Notes: a model not told the origin generated them from the letters alone. A DNA stretch of 64,000 bases from Candidatus Omnitrophota bacterium (GCA_023819375.1 JAMWDI010000003.1:62001-126000), one strand, 5' to 3'; counted from the stretch's first letter, positions 1 through 10,600 are shown. Made by a program: numbers and translations.

Positions 1-2
1 TT

Positions 3-1022
3 TTTAAAGAAAGAAAAGAATTGTTAAATCATATTTTACGAAAGATAGTAATTTTTATGGGGGGGACTGCTGGGAATATCAGGATTTATAATTCAAAAAC
101 AAAAAGTTTAGTGCTTATAGGGAGTTATGGAACAAGTAAAAGGTATAAAGGGGATAAAAAAAGTTTAAAAATTGGAGAAAGTATTTCAGGAGTTGTTTTT
201 CAAAAAAATAAACTTGTTGTTGTTAAGGACTTAAGAAAAAGTAAGAGATATTTAAAATTGTCGCTTGCTTTAGAGAGTAAAATGATTTCTCTTATATCAG
301 CACCTTTAACAATATTTAACAAAAAATTAGGCGTTTTTAGTTTGTATTATTCTTATCCTAAAAATTTTACACAGCTGGAAAAAGAAATTTTTAAATTGCT
401 TGCAAATTTTGTGTCTCTTATAATAAGCACCCAAAACATTTACTATGAACTTAGTGATGCTTATGTTGGAATAATAAAGATGATAATTAAAGCGCTTGAA
501 GAAAAAGATTTATATTTAAAAGGACATTCGGAAAAGGTTAAAAAGTATGCCCTTCTAATAGGGAAAAAAATTGGACTTGATGAATTTCAATTAGAACAAC
601 TCTCTGACCTTACTACATTACATGATACAGGGAAATTGCTTATTGATGAAAAAATTTTAAATAAACCAGGAACACTTGATAATAAGGAATGGGAAATAAT
701 AAAAAAACATCCTGAAACGGGAGCAAAAATAATTTCACAGATAAGAAGATTTAAAAATGGAATAAGCATAATAAAACATCATCATGAAAGAGTAAATGGA
801 AAAGGGTATCCAAATGGTATAAATGGTTCTAAAATACCTCTTCTGGCTAAAATTGTTTCAGTTGCAGATGCTATTGATGCTATGCTATCACCAAGACCTT
901 ATAGAAAACCCCTATCTATAGAAGAAGTTAAACAGGAATTAATAAAAAATAGTGGGACGCAATTCGATCCTCAAATTGTTAAAGTGGCTCTTGAACTTAT
1001 AAATGAAGGAAAGATAAAATAG
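3..1022 (+). CDS. GAF domain + HD-GYP domain protein (5' truncated by window edge)
   Basis: Reading frame is open to the window start; GAF-like N-terminus, then HD-GYP signatures (GHSEKVKKYA, LHDTGK, HHERVNGKGYPNG, ADAIDAMLSPRPYR). Confidence 0.85.
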   Translation, partial: FKERKELLNHILRKIVIFMGGTAGNIRIYNSKTKSLVLIGSYGTSKRYKGDKKSLKIGESISGVVFQKNKLVVVKDLRKSKRYLKLSLALESKMISLISAPLTIFNKKLGVFSLYYSYPKNFTQLEKEIFKLLANFVSLIISTQNIYYELSDAYVGIIKMIIKALEEKDLYLKGHSEKVKKYALLIGKKIGLDEFQLEQLSDLTTLHDTGKLLIDEKILNKPGTLDNKEWEIIKKHPETGAKIISQIRRFKNGISIIKHHHERVNGKGYPNGINGSKIPLLAKIVSVADAIDAMLSPRPYRKPLSIEEVKQELIKNSGTQFDPQIVKVALELINEGKIK

Positions 1023-1087
1023 TAATTAAATCTTCTGTTTATTTTCAGGTAAAATTTTAAATAAATTATTTGAGAAAAGGATATAAT

Positions 1088-4000
1088 ATGAAAGCAATAT
1101 TTAAAAATTTATGTCCCAATTGTGGTGGAGATATAAGTTCTGAGCGATTTGAAAAGGCCTTACCCTGTGAGAAATGTTTATTAAATGAAGGTAAACTGGG
1201 TGAAATTATTTCTTTAAAAGAAGAAATAAGAGCTTGGGAAGAACATTTTGAAAAGGGAATAGGATTTAAACCATGGGGATTACAGATAACTTGGGCAAAA
1301 AGAGTTTTAAGGGGTGTTTCTTTTGCTCTTCTTGCACCAACCGGTATTGGTAAGACTTCTTTTGGAATTTCTATGGCTGCATTTCTTGCAAAAAAAGGGA
1401 AAAAATCTTATATTGTTGCACCAACAAAATTACTTGTTGAACAGATTTTTGAGAGAACAAAAAATTTTGATATAAGTGAGGAAAAAATTTTGTTTTTTGG
1501 AGATGAAACAGGTAAAAGCAAAAGGGAAAAGTTAGAAAAACTTAAAAATGGAAATTTTAATATACTTATTACAACTTCAATGTTTCTTTATAAAAATTAT
1601 CAATTTATTCCCAAAAATTTTGATTTTATTTTTGTTGATGATGTTGATTCTTTTCTTAAAACGGCAAAGAATGTTGATAAATGTCTTATATTATTGGGTT
1701 TTGATGAAGATGATATTAAAAATGCCTTTGAATTAATAAAAATTAAAGGGGAAAAAGAAAAAAGTGATGAGGACTGGCAAAAAATAGAAATTATTTCAAA
1801 TAAATTGAAAGAAAAAAAAGAAAAAGTTAAAGGAGTTTTTGTTGTATCATCAGCAACTTCAAATCCAAAATCTAATCGTGTTAAATTGTTTAGAGAATTA
1901 CTTGGTTTTGAAGTAGGTGTTCCTACTTTTTATCTAAGAAATGTTGTTGATGTTTACACAGAAGAAAATTTGTTGATTGAATATATAAAAAAATTAGGGA
2001 AAGGAGGGCTTTTATTTTTATCATCTGAAAAAGGAAGGGAAAGTATAAGAGAAATTAGAGAATTGCTTTTAAAAGAAAATATTAATGTAGTTTCCTATGA
2101 AGAAATAGATGATGAAAAAATAAGAGAGTTTAGAGAAGGTAGAATAGATCTTTTTGTTGGAATTTCTTCATTTAGAAATCCTCTTGCGAGAGGTCTTGAT
2201 TTGCCTGATGCAGTTAGATATGCGATTTTTTACGGAGTTCCAAAGATACAGATTTCGTTAAAATTTGAGCAAAATCTCTCCCATCTTTTCTGGGCTCTGT
2301 CCTCTATAAGAGCACAAATAGTTAAAAAGTATCCAGAGTATGATGCAAAAATAACAAATTATCTTAATCAGTTAAAGAAGTATCAACATCTATCCGAAGA
2401 ATTTATTAATCAGAGAGAGAATTTAAAAAATAAGATAGATTTGTTAAGAAAAGAGATTGGGAAATTTTTTTCAGAAGACAAAATTCTTGATCTTTTAAAA
2501 AATTCTGAAGAGTTAACTTTGAAATATATAGATGGAGAATATGTTCTCTCAATTTCTGATGTTACAGGTTATCTTCAGGCAAGTGGAAGAACTTCGAGAA
2601 TGTTTGCTGGTGGGATAACAAAAGGTTTATCTTTAATTATAGTTGACGATAAATCTGTTTTTTTACATCTTCGAAAAAGGACAAAATGGCTTTTTGAAGA
2701 CATTGAATTTGTTAATATAAGAGAAGTCAATTTGAACTCTATTTTGGAAGAAATAGATAATGATAGAAAAAAACTTAAGGAATTTTTTGAAAGGAAAATA
2801 CCTGTAGCAACTAAAAGCCCTTTAAAAGTTGTTCTTGTTATAGTTGAATCTCCTAATAAGGCAAGAACAATTGCAAACTTTTTTGGGAAACCAATAAGAA
2901 GGAGAGTAGGAGAACATGAAGTTTATGAGATTTGTATAGAAGATAGGTATTTAATGATTACTTCTTCTTTTGGTCATATTCTTGATTTAACTACTAAAGA
3001 AGGTTTTCATGGGGTTTTTGTTAATGGAGAAGTTATCCCTGTTTATGAACCGATAGAGGGTAAAGAGGATATAATAGAAGTGCTAAGGAAGAGTGCCTTT
3101 GAAGTTGAACAGGTACTTGTTGCAACAGATCCTGATACAGAAGGAGAAAAAATAGGGTGGGATATAAAAGAAATTCTTAAACCTTATATAGATGACATTA
3201 GAAGGATGGAATTTCACGAAGTTACAAAGAAGGCGATTGTTAATTCTATAAAAAATCCAAGGGATTTTAATCTTGATCTGGTAAAAGCACAAATTTTAAG
3301 AAGAATTGCGGATAGATGGATAGGTTTTGAATTTTCACATCTACTTTTTAAAGTTTTTTCAAATTTAAATCTTTCTGCTGGAAGAGTTCAAACACCTGTT
3401 CTTGGTTGGATAATTGAAAGAGAAAAGGAATATTTTAAAAAGATATATAAAGTTTTTGTAACTGTAAGAAAAAACGGTAAGAGAATAAGATTAAGTTTTG
3501 AATTTGAAAAACCATATGAGGCATATAAATTTATAAAAGAGGCTGAAGAAATTGAAATAAAAAAGATAGGTGAGAAAGAGGAAATAATTCATCCTTTACC
3601 GCCATACAGAACAGATACAATGTTAAAAGATGCAAGTGATTTTTATAAATTTTCTTTACCCTTTACAATGGAACTTGCTCAAAATTTATTTGAACTTGGA
3701 TATATAACATACCATAGAACAGATTCTTTGAGAGTTTCAGATACTGGCATTTCTTTGGCATATGAATTTATTAAAGAAGAATTTGGGTCTGAATACTTTC
3801 AGAAAAGAATATGGGGTGAAGGTGGAGCACATGAGTGTATAAGACCAACCCGAATTATTGAACCAGAAGAGTTGTATTCTATGCTTTACAGTGGACAAAT
3901 AGAGGGGTTAAGAAAAGAACATTTATTACTTTACACTATGATATTTAATAGGTTTATTGGAAGTCAGATGAGGTCTGTTAAAGTAAAGATTGAAGATTAT

Positions 4001-4531
4001 ATTATTAGAATTTATGGAAAAGAAGAAAAAATCAGTTTAATCACACAAATTATAGAAGATGGTTTTAATAAAATTTCTCATATAGAAGTTTATCCAAGTA
4101 TGGAAGGAATATATGGTTCTGGAGATTTTGAAAAGAAGATTGTAAAATTGCCAAAAGCAAACAGATATACTCAAGGAGAACTTGTATTTAAAATGAAAGA
4201 AAGAGGAATAGGAAGGCCATCTACCTATGCAACAATTATAGAAAAATTACTTGAGAGGAAATATGTGATTGAAGAAAAAGGATATCTTGTACCAACAGAA
4301 TTAGGATGGCAAGTTTATATGTTTCTTCAAAAAAGGAAGGAAATACAAGAATTTTTGAAGGAAGAATTTACAAGAAAACTTGAAGAACTTATGGATATGG
4401 TTGAAAATGGAAAAATGGATTATAATATTATCTTGAAGGAACTTCTACAGCAAATACTTAAAGCCAGGAAAAAAGGAATTTTGCCTGTACAGAGTGCTTA
4501 TAATAAGGATTTAAAATTTAAAGATATTTAA
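1088..4531 (+). CDS. rgy: Reverse gyrase (helicase-like + topoisomerase IA domains)
   Basis: N-terminal CPNCGG..CEKC zinc finger, Walker A APTGIGKTS, topo IA VIVESPNKARTI, ATDPDTEGEKI, GYITYHRTDSLRVSDTGI active-site Tyr region. Start set to ATG at 1088 rather than the TTG at 1070. Confidence 0.95.
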   Translation: MKAIFKNLCPNCGGDISSERFEKALPCEKCLLNEGKLGEIISLKEEIRAWEEHFEKGIGFKPWGLQITWAKRVLRGVSFALLAPTGIGKTSFGISMAAFLAKKGKKSYIVAPTKLLVEQIFERTKNFDISEEKILFFGDETGKSKREKLEKLKNGNFNILITTSMFLYKNYQFIPKNFDFIFVDDVDSFLKTAKNVDKCLILLGFDEDDIKNAFELIKIKGEKEKSDEDWQKIEIISNKLKEKKEKVKGVFVVSSATSNPKSNRVKLFRELLGFEVGVPTFYLRNVVDVYTEENLLIEYIKKLGKGGLLFLSSEKGRESIREIRELLLKENINVVSYEEIDDEKIREFREGRIDLFVGISSFRNPLARGLDLPDAVRYAIFYGVPKIQISLKFEQNLSHLFWALSSIRAQIVKKYPEYDAKITNYLNQLKKYQHLSEEFINQRENLKNKIDLLRKEIGKFFSEDKILDLLKNSEELTLKYIDGEYVLSISDVTGYLQASGRTSRMFAGGITKGLSLIIVDDKSVFLHLRKRTKWLFEDIEFVNIREVNLNSILEEIDNDRKKLKEFFERKIPVATKSPLKVVLVIVESPNKARTIANFFGKPIRRRVGEHEVYEICIEDRYLMITSSFGHILDLTTKEGFHGVFVNGEVIPVYEPIEGKEDIIEVLRKSAFEVEQVLVATDPDTEGEKIGWDIKEILKPYIDDIRRMEFHEVTKKAIVNSIKNPRDFNLDLVKAQILRRIADRWIGFEFSHLLFKVFSNLNLSAGRVQTPVLGWIIEREKEYFKKIYKVFVTVRKNGKRIRLSFEFEKPYEAYKFIKEAEEIEIKKIGEKEEIIHPLPPYRTDTMLKDASDFYKFSLPFTMELAQNLFELGYITYHRTDSLRVSDTGISLAYEFIKEEFGSEYFQKRIWGEGGAHECIRPTRIIEPEELYSMLYSGQIEGLRKEHLLLYTMIFNRFIGSQMRSVKVKIEDYIIRIYGKEEKISLITQIIEDGFNKISHIEVYPSMEGIYGSGDFEKKIVKLPKANRYTQGELVFKMKERGIGRPSTYATIIEKLLERKYVIEEKGYLVPTELGWQVYMFLQKRKEIQEFLKEEFTRKLEELMDMVENGKMDYNIILKELLQQILKARKKGILPVQSAYNKDLKFKDI

Positions 4532-5684
4532 TGTATAGATTTTTTATTTTTTCAAAATCTTTTTTATACTTTTCTGGAATATTCTTTTCTGGAACAAATT
4601 TAATTTTTAAGAAATTTATAAACTTTCCATCTTTTTTTATTCTAAAATCAAGATGAGGCCCTGTTGCTATCCCAGTCATTCCAACATATCCAATAACTTC
4701 TCCTTTTTTGACTTTAACTCCCTTTTTTATATTTTTTTCAAATTTGCTTAAATGACCGTAATAAGAAATATAACCATTTGGATGTTTTATTTTGATACAA
4801 TTTCCATATCCTCCAAGATAACCAGAGAAGATTACCACACCATTCCCTATTGCAGATACAGGTGTTCCAACTGGCGCAGAATAGTCTATACCAAGATGTG
4901 GCCTGTAAACTTTATATATAGGATGAAATCTTGATTTACTAAAAAAGGATGTTATTTTTCTATAAGATAAAGGGGCTTTCAGAAAACCGGATTCTAAACC
5001 TTTTCCATTTTCGTCGAAATAACCTTTGATTTCTTCTTTTTCAAAATAAAAGCCATAAAATTTTTGATTAGTATTTTCATATTTTCCAGCAATAACTTTT
5101 ATGTCTTTCAAGATATTTCCATCTTTGTCTGTTAAAGATTCCCATATAATTGAAAAAGAATCGCCATTTTGACAATCTGTTAAAAAATCTAATTTTGATT
5201 CAAAAATTTCAGCAAATTGTATTATTATTTCAGGATTTATTTTTAGATTTGTCATACTCTCATATAGCGAATTCTTAATATTTCCTTTTATATAAAATGT
5301 TTTTCTGTAAGTTGGAATTTTTTCTTTATAGGCAAAAAAATCTTCTGTTTTGGGATCTCTTTCTACAATACAGTACTCAAATGGTCTATTGAAATATCTG
5401 AATTTTAAAAATTTATTGTTTTTATCAAAATATAGTTGCCAAATATCCCCTATTTTACTTTTTTCAGGGTTGAATACCTCTTTTAGTTTTAAAATTATTT
5501 CATCATATTCTTTACCTGAAATTTCATACCTTTTTAGAATATCGCCTATGGTATCTCCTTTTTTTATTTCTCCTTCAAAAAATTTATGGTTTTTTGTTAT
5601 CTTTATTTGTGAAAGTTTAAAGAGTGGATAATAAATTATGAATGTCAAAAGTAAAAAAATAAATGTTTTAAATCTTTTATTCAT
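4518..5684 (-). CDS. M23 family metallopeptidase (OapA/LysM-like N-term, LytM C-term)
   Basis: HPIYKVYRPHLGIDYSAPVGTPV...GYISYYGHLS...GPHLDFRI motifs of peptidase M23; N-terminal TM. Confidence 0.9.
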   Translation of the reverse strand: MNKRFKTFIFLLLTFIIYYPLFKLSQIKITKNHKFFEGEIKKGDTIGDILKRYEISGKEYDEIILKLKEVFNPEKSKIGDIWQLYFDKNNKFLKFRYFNRPFEYCIVERDPKTEDFFAYKEKIPTYRKTFYIKGNIKNSLYESMTNLKINPEIIIQFAEIFESKLDFLTDCQNGDSFSIIWESLTDKDGNILKDIKVIAGKYENTNQKFYGFYFEKEEIKGYFDENGKGLESGFLKAPLSYRKITSFFSKSRFHPIYKVYRPHLGIDYSAPVGTPVSAIGNGVVIFSGYLGGYGNCIKIKHPNGYISYYGHLSKFEKNIKKGVKVKKGEVIGYVGMTGIATGPHLDFRIKKDGKFINFLKIKFVPEKNIPEKYKKDFEKIKNLYIKYL

Positions 5685-7005
5685 TTTTTTTCGTTTTCAA
5701 AAAGAAATTTTCATCCTTATCAATTTTGGGATAATTGTCAGATGATATTGTAAAAATTATTTTTCTTTTAGGATGGTAACAATAAATTTCTTTATCTACT
5801 TTTTTTCCAAAATATATTTCTGTTTTCTTTCTTCCATCAAAAACAGAAATTTTTAATGGGGGTGTAGAAAGAGAATAATTATTTAGATTTTTTTCAGAAT
5901 ATTCAAGGAAGTTTTCAATTTCAAGATTTTTAAGATCTTCAAGAAATTCTTCAACTTTTTCTTTTGAAATTCTTTTTTTTCTATCTTTTTCAAAGAAATA
6001 ATCTTCTTTTATTTTAACTATTTTTAATTCTTTCCCATTTTTTGTTATTGAAAATTCAGCCACATCAGAGACAGAAAATTCAAAAAGTTTTTTATATCTT
6101 AAATCGTTTATATTTTCAGATATATCCTCTAATAGATTTTTTTCTACTTTAAATATGTATGGCTTTAGAGAATTTTTACAGTAATAACTATCATTGACTT
6201 TTTTACCAAAATGTAAAAAATATTTATTTTCCTTTGTTTTCAATGAAATTAAAACTTCTGGCTTTTCAAGTCCACATTCTTTTTCGGATTTTTCTTCTTC
6301 AAATGATTGGACTTTTCCATTTACTATTTTTTCTATAAAATTTTCAATTTTATCTTTATCAGCCCAGTCATTTATCGGATAATCTATATTCCAAATCTCA
6401 TCTTTCTTGGTAAAATGAAATCCAGTTTTAGCCTTTTTTACTTCAATTTCTTCTATATCTGATTTAGTAATTTCTGCAGGTATTATTCTTTTATCTCTTA
6501 AGTCAAATATATTTTTTTCAAAAATTTCTTTTAAATCCCATTTTGAAATTAAAAAAACCTCTCTTTTATCTGTGGAAGCGTACAAATAACTTCCTGATGG
6601 AGTTTCATCTCCAACAAAAAGGAAAAGTTTTTGATTGTCTTCGCAAATCATTAAAAGTTTTTCAGGTTTTTCAAGACCATATTGTTTTAAATCTTCAACT
6701 TCTCCAAGGTTTCTTTCCATCTCAAGAGATAATATTTTGTTTATTAAACTTTCAATTTCATTTCTATCACATTCATAATTTTTTTCTTTAATAATCCAGA
6801 AATTGTCAGATTTAAGAATTTCTATTTCTTTTTCTTTATCTTTTATAAAAATAGAATTAATTTTGTCTTTCTCACCAATAAATATCTTTTTGCTTTCTTG
6901 TTTTTTCTTTATCCTTTTGGGCTCAGTTTTTGTTAAATAAAAATAAAACCCTGAAAATAAAATCAAAATTATAAAAAGTGCAAGTGTTTTTTTATATCCT
7001 TTCAT
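5677..7005 (-). CDS. DUF4340-like protein
   Basis: N-terminal TM, internally repeated beta-rich modules (YGLEKPEKLL..., CGLEKPEVLI...), located directly downstream of GldG-like gene as commonly seen for DUF4340. Confidence 0.7.
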   Translation of the reverse strand: MKGYKKTLALFIILILFSGFYFYLTKTEPKRIKKKQESKKIFIGEKDKINSIFIKDKEKEIEILKSDNFWIIKEKNYECDRNEIESLINKILSLEMERNLGEVEDLKQYGLEKPEKLLMICEDNQKLFLFVGDETPSGSYLYASTDKREVFLISKWDLKEIFEKNIFDLRDKRIIPAEITKSDIEEIEVKKAKTGFHFTKKDEIWNIDYPINDWADKDKIENFIEKIVNGKVQSFEEEKSEKECGLEKPEVLISLKTKENKYFLHFGKKVNDSYYCKNSLKPYIFKVEKNLLEDISENINDLRYKKLFEFSVSDVAEFSITKNGKELKIVKIKEDYFFEKDRKKRISKEKVEEFLEDLKNLEIENFLEYSEKNLNNYSLSTPPLKISVFDGRKKTEIYFGKKVDKEIYCYHPKRKIIFTISSDNYPKIDKDENFFLKTKKNE

Positions 7006-7010
7006 TTTAT

Positions 7011-8339
7011 TTAGTAAATCAATCTTCTTCTTATGGTTATAAAAGTTCCAGAAAATATTATCAGAACAGGTATAATTATGACAGAATAAAAAAACAGAAA
7101 TTTGCCTGCTTTCTGTGATGCAATAAGCGGTTGATTTTCTTCCTTTTTACTTCTTATTGATATTAAAATTTCTTCCTCGCCAAGATAATTTATAGTATTC
7201 AACACAAAGTCTTTATTTCCTGAAAGATTTATAAATTTGTCTGTGATAAAATCAGAATCTCCAAAAACAGCAATTTTAGCCTTTTCACCCTCTTTTATTT
7301 CTTTCTCAACTATTACACAACATGGAATTGGTCCTTTTTCATCAGAATTTTCATCATATTTGACCTTTCCTTTTTCTAAATCTTTCATATTTTTTTCAGC
7401 CCATGAAGCACTACTTGTTCTTGCCAAGATATCTCCTTTAATTTCTGACGGTAGGTTGTCTTTAAGTTTTACACTTCTTACAGTTGAAAAAATGCAGGCA
7501 ACATTGAAATCTTTAGTAATTTCGTGATATGGATAATCCATAATTAAAGGAGTTAAAGCATCTCCAAGAAATCTTCTACTTGCAAGATCAATTATAATGT
7601 CGTTTTCTATTTTAATTCCATAAGAATCAAGAAATTTTGTAATATTGGGATAATTCCCTGGTTCAAGAAAAAGTAAAAGTTTTTTCCCTTTTTCAAGATA
7701 ATTTTTTACTTCTTCTAATTCCTTATCCATAAAGTCAATTTGAGGGCCACAGATTATTAAAATATCGCAATCATAAGGGATCCCATCTCTCAAAATTAAT
7801 ATTTCTTTAATTTCATAATTTTCTTCCTCAAGTTGTCTTTTTAATAAATCCAACTCTTCTAATTTTTTTTCTCCATGGCCACCTGTGAAACATAAATTTT
7901 TCTTTTTTCTTTTAGTTAATTTTAAAATTGCGGAGGTTATATCTTTTTCTTCGGAAGAATAAATTTTTTCATAATTTTCTCCTGATTTGATAAGAATTGT
8001 GTCATAACTTGTAATACCATATTGCTTTGCAAGAAGAACTTCTCTATCAAGATCAAGAAATTTATAGTTTATAAATTTAGAGTTTGTTTTGTATTGTTCA
8101 AGAAGGTCTTTCAATTTTTCATTTATTTTTTCTCTATAAAAGACGAGGATTTCAACAGGAGTATTTAAATTTTTAATTATTTTTTTTGTTTGAGGAGAAA
8201 TTGAATGGATTTTTTCTTTTGTTAGATCAATTCTTTTATAATATTTAAAGGAAATTAAATTGACAAAAATAATAATTCCGAGAAATAATAAAACCATTAA
8301 AGTTGCATTTAGTCTGTAAAAAAATTTTTTTTCAACCAT
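7011..8339 (-). CDS. GldG-like ABC-type auxiliary protein
   Basis: N- and C-terminal TM, 'LTKEKIHSISPQTKKIIKNLNTPVEILVFY' typical of GldG/ABC_transp_aux; adjacent to ABC permease and ATPase. Confidence 0.8.
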   Translation of the reverse strand: MVEKKFFYRLNATLMVLLFLGIIIFVNLISFKYYKRIDLTKEKIHSISPQTKKIIKNLNTPVEILVFYREKINEKLKDLLEQYKTNSKFINYKFLDLDREVLLAKQYGITSYDTILIKSGENYEKIYSSEEKDITSAILKLTKRKKKNLCFTGGHGEKKLEELDLLKRQLEEENYEIKEILILRDGIPYDCDILIICGPQIDFMDKELEEVKNYLEKGKKLLLFLEPGNYPNITKFLDSYGIKIENDIIIDLASRRFLGDALTPLIMDYPYHEITKDFNVACIFSTVRSVKLKDNLPSEIKGDILARTSSASWAEKNMKDLEKGKVKYDENSDEKGPIPCCVIVEKEIKEGEKAKIAVFGDSDFITDKFINLSGNKDFVLNTINYLGEEEILISIRSKKEENQPLIASQKAGKFLFFYSVIIIPVLIIFSGTFITIRRRLIY

Positions 8340-8342
8340 ATT

Positions 8343-9110
8343 TTAACCCCTGTATTTTTTTGAAATAAGAATTCTTAAAGTTAAAAAAGAGAAAAAGAGA
8401 ATAATACTAAGATAGAAAACTAAATCCCTTGTGTCAAATATCCCTTTAGGAAAATTTTCATAATGAGTGTAAATAGAAATGAATTCAAAAAATTTTGCAT
8501 ATTTAGGACCGACAATTTCAGAGATCCAACCGATAATCCAGAAAAGTAGAGAAATACCGAAAGTAATTATTGCAGAGACGACTTGACTTTCTGTAAGTGA
8601 AGATATAAAAATACCAATTGAAATGAAACTTGCTCCAAGAAGTAAAAGGCCAAAGTAACTATTCAATATTACCATTTTGTCATAATTTATCCATTTTTCA
8701 AGAATAAAAATATAAAAAGATGGGATTAAAATCATTATAAAAAAGATGAAAAAGCAAGAGAGAAATTTACCCCAATAAATATCTGGATCTTTTAAAGGAT
8801 AAGTAAAAAGAAGTTCAATTGTTCCTATTCTTTTTTCTTCAGAAAATAATCTCATTGTAAGGAGTGGTAAAACAAAAAGGGAAGTTACAGCCATATTGTG
8901 AAATAACGGTCTTATAAGCATTTCTTCAGGTGTTAAAGTAAAATAGGGATAAGGATATCCAGCATATCTCATAGATATAAGTGAATAGTAAGCAAAAAGG
9001 GCATAAAATATAAAACCAGTTATGACATTGAAAATTAGAATAACAACATATGCGATTGGAGAAATAAAATATGTTTTAAGTTCTTTTTTAAAAACTGGAT
9101 ATAAATTCAT
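8343..9110 (-). CDS. ABC-2 type transporter permease (GldF-like)
   Basis: Multi-TM protein, 'KELKTYFISPIAYVVILIF' N-terminus, adjacent ATPase. Confidence 0.85.
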   Translation of the reverse strand: MNLYPVFKKELKTYFISPIAYVVILIFNVITGFIFYALFAYYSLISMRYAGYPYPYFTLTPEEMLIRPLFHNMAVTSLFVLPLLTMRLFSEEKRIGTIELLFTYPLKDPDIYWGKFLSCFFIFFIMILIPSFYIFILEKWINYDKMVILNSYFGLLLLGASFISIGIFISSLTESQVVSAIITFGISLLFWIIGWISEIVGPKYAKFFEFISIYTHYENFPKGIFDTRDLVFYLSIILFFSFLTLRILISKKYRG

Positions 9111-9112
9111 TT

Positions 9113-10051
9113 TTATTCCTTTGTTATTAATTTCAAGAAAATATCTTCAAGTGTCATTTCCTTTACTGCCATTTCAAGAAGTCCAAAGCCATTTTGGATA
9201 ATCTTAAAAGATATTTCCTTTCTTATATCTTTTTCTTTTTCTGTAATTACAAGATATTTATTTATTTTTTCCTTTATAGGTGGAAGAATTTCTACATTTT
9301 TAACGCCTGGTATTTCTGCAATAGTTTTTTTGATTTTATCTCTTTCCCCTTCAATTTCCAGATATATTTCCATACCACCTTTTAATTTTGCTGTTAAATT
9401 TTCAACAGTATCAATAGCAACTATTTTTCCCTCATTTATAATTATTACTCTTTCACATACCATATTCACTTCTGGTAAAATATGGCTACTTAATAAAATT
9501 GTTCTCTTTCCTGCAAGATTTTTTATAAAATTTCTTGTCTCAATGATTTGTTTTGGATCAAGACCTATTGTTGGTTCATCAAGTATTAAAACAGGAGGAT
9601 CGGTTAAAAGTGCTTGTGCAATACCAACTCTTTGTCTGTATCCTTTTGATAATTTTCCAATAAGTTTATTTTGGACTTCTAAAAGTCCACATTCTTCTAT
9701 CACTCTTGAAATCATTTTTTTCTTTTCTTCTTTTCTCCTTATCCCTTTTGTTTCACAGGCAAAGTTTAAAAATTCATTTACTGTAAATTCATCATATAAT
9801 GGGACTTTTTCGGGTAAATATCCAGTGCTTTTTTGAACTTCTAAAGGATTTTCAAAAATATCATAACCATTTATTTTGGCTGTTCCAGAATTTGGAGTTA
9901 GGAAGCAGGTCAGTATCCTCATAATAGTTGTTTTACCAGCAGCATTTGGACCCAAAAGTCCTACAATTTCCCCTTTTTCAACATAAAAACTCACATTTTC
10001 AATTGCTTTAGTTGTTCCGTAATATTTTGTTAAATTTTTTGCTTCTATCAT
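9113..10051 (-). CDS. ABC transporter ATP-binding protein (GldA-like)
   Basis: Walker A GPNAAGKTT, signature LSKGYRQRVGIAQAL, Walker B LILDEPTIGLDP. Confidence 0.93.
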   Translation of the reverse strand: MIEAKNLTKYYGTTKAIENVSFYVEKGEIVGLLGPNAAGKTTIMRILTCFLTPNSGTAKINGYDIFENPLEVQKSTGYLPEKVPLYDEFTVNEFLNFACETKGIRRKEEKKKMISRVIEECGLLEVQNKLIGKLSKGYRQRVGIAQALLTDPPVLILDEPTIGLDPKQIIETRNFIKNLAGKRTILLSSHILPEVNMVCERVIIINEGKIVAIDTVENLTAKLKGGMEIYLEIEGERDKIKKTIAEIPGVKNVEILPPIKEKINKYLVITEKEKDIRKEISFKIIQNGFGLLEMAVKEMTLEDIFLKLITKE

Positions 10052-10153
10052 TTTTCCGTTCTTTTTTATTAAAATATTTTAAAAATTAAGATTTTATTGT
10101 CAACCGTATTTAAATTTTTTTTAAAAAGATTTATAATAAAAAGGGAGTTGAAA

Positions 10154-10600
10154 ATGAAAATTGGAATTGCTTCTGATCATGCTGGTTATGAATTAAAGGA
10201 ATATTTAAAGATAAATTTACAGAAGGATGGTTATGAAATTATTGACTATGGCCCATTTTTGAAAAAGGTTGTTGATTATCCTGATTATGCTGAAAAGGTG
10301 GCAAAAGGTATTCTTAATAAAGAAATTGAATATGGGATTTTAATATGTGGAACAGGGATAGGAATGGATATAGTTGCAAATAAGTTTAATGGTATAAGGG
10401 CTGCAAGATGTTGTTCAACTTATGATGCTTTTCTTGCAAGGCAGCATAATGATGCTAATGTTCTCACTTTAGGAGGAAGATTAATAGGTAAAGAACTTGC
10501 TCTTGAAATTGCAAAAATATTTCTTTCTACTCCATTTTCAAAGGGAAGGCATTTGAAAAGAGTTAATAAGATAAAAAAAATTGATAATGAAAAAAATTAA
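10154..10600 (+). CDS. rpiB: Ribose 5-phosphate isomerase B
   Basis: MKIGIASDHAGYELKEYL...DYPDYAEKVA...CGTGIGMDIVANK...RQHNDANVLTLGGR. Start moved to ATG 10154, which has an upstream purine-rich SD (aaaaaggGAG). Confidence 0.93.
   Translation: MKIGIASDHAGYELKEYLKINLQKDGYEIIDYGPFLKKVVDYPDYAEKVAKGILNKEIEYGILICGTGIGMDIVANKFNGIRAARCCSTYDAFLARQHNDANVLTLGGRLIGKELALEIAKIFLSTPFSKGRHLKRVNKIKKIDNEKN

Noticed and set aside
9330-9836. 168-aa plus-strand ORF antisense to the ABC ATPase
   Set aside because: Shadow ORF over a well-supported ATPase gene; no recognisable domain or RBS.
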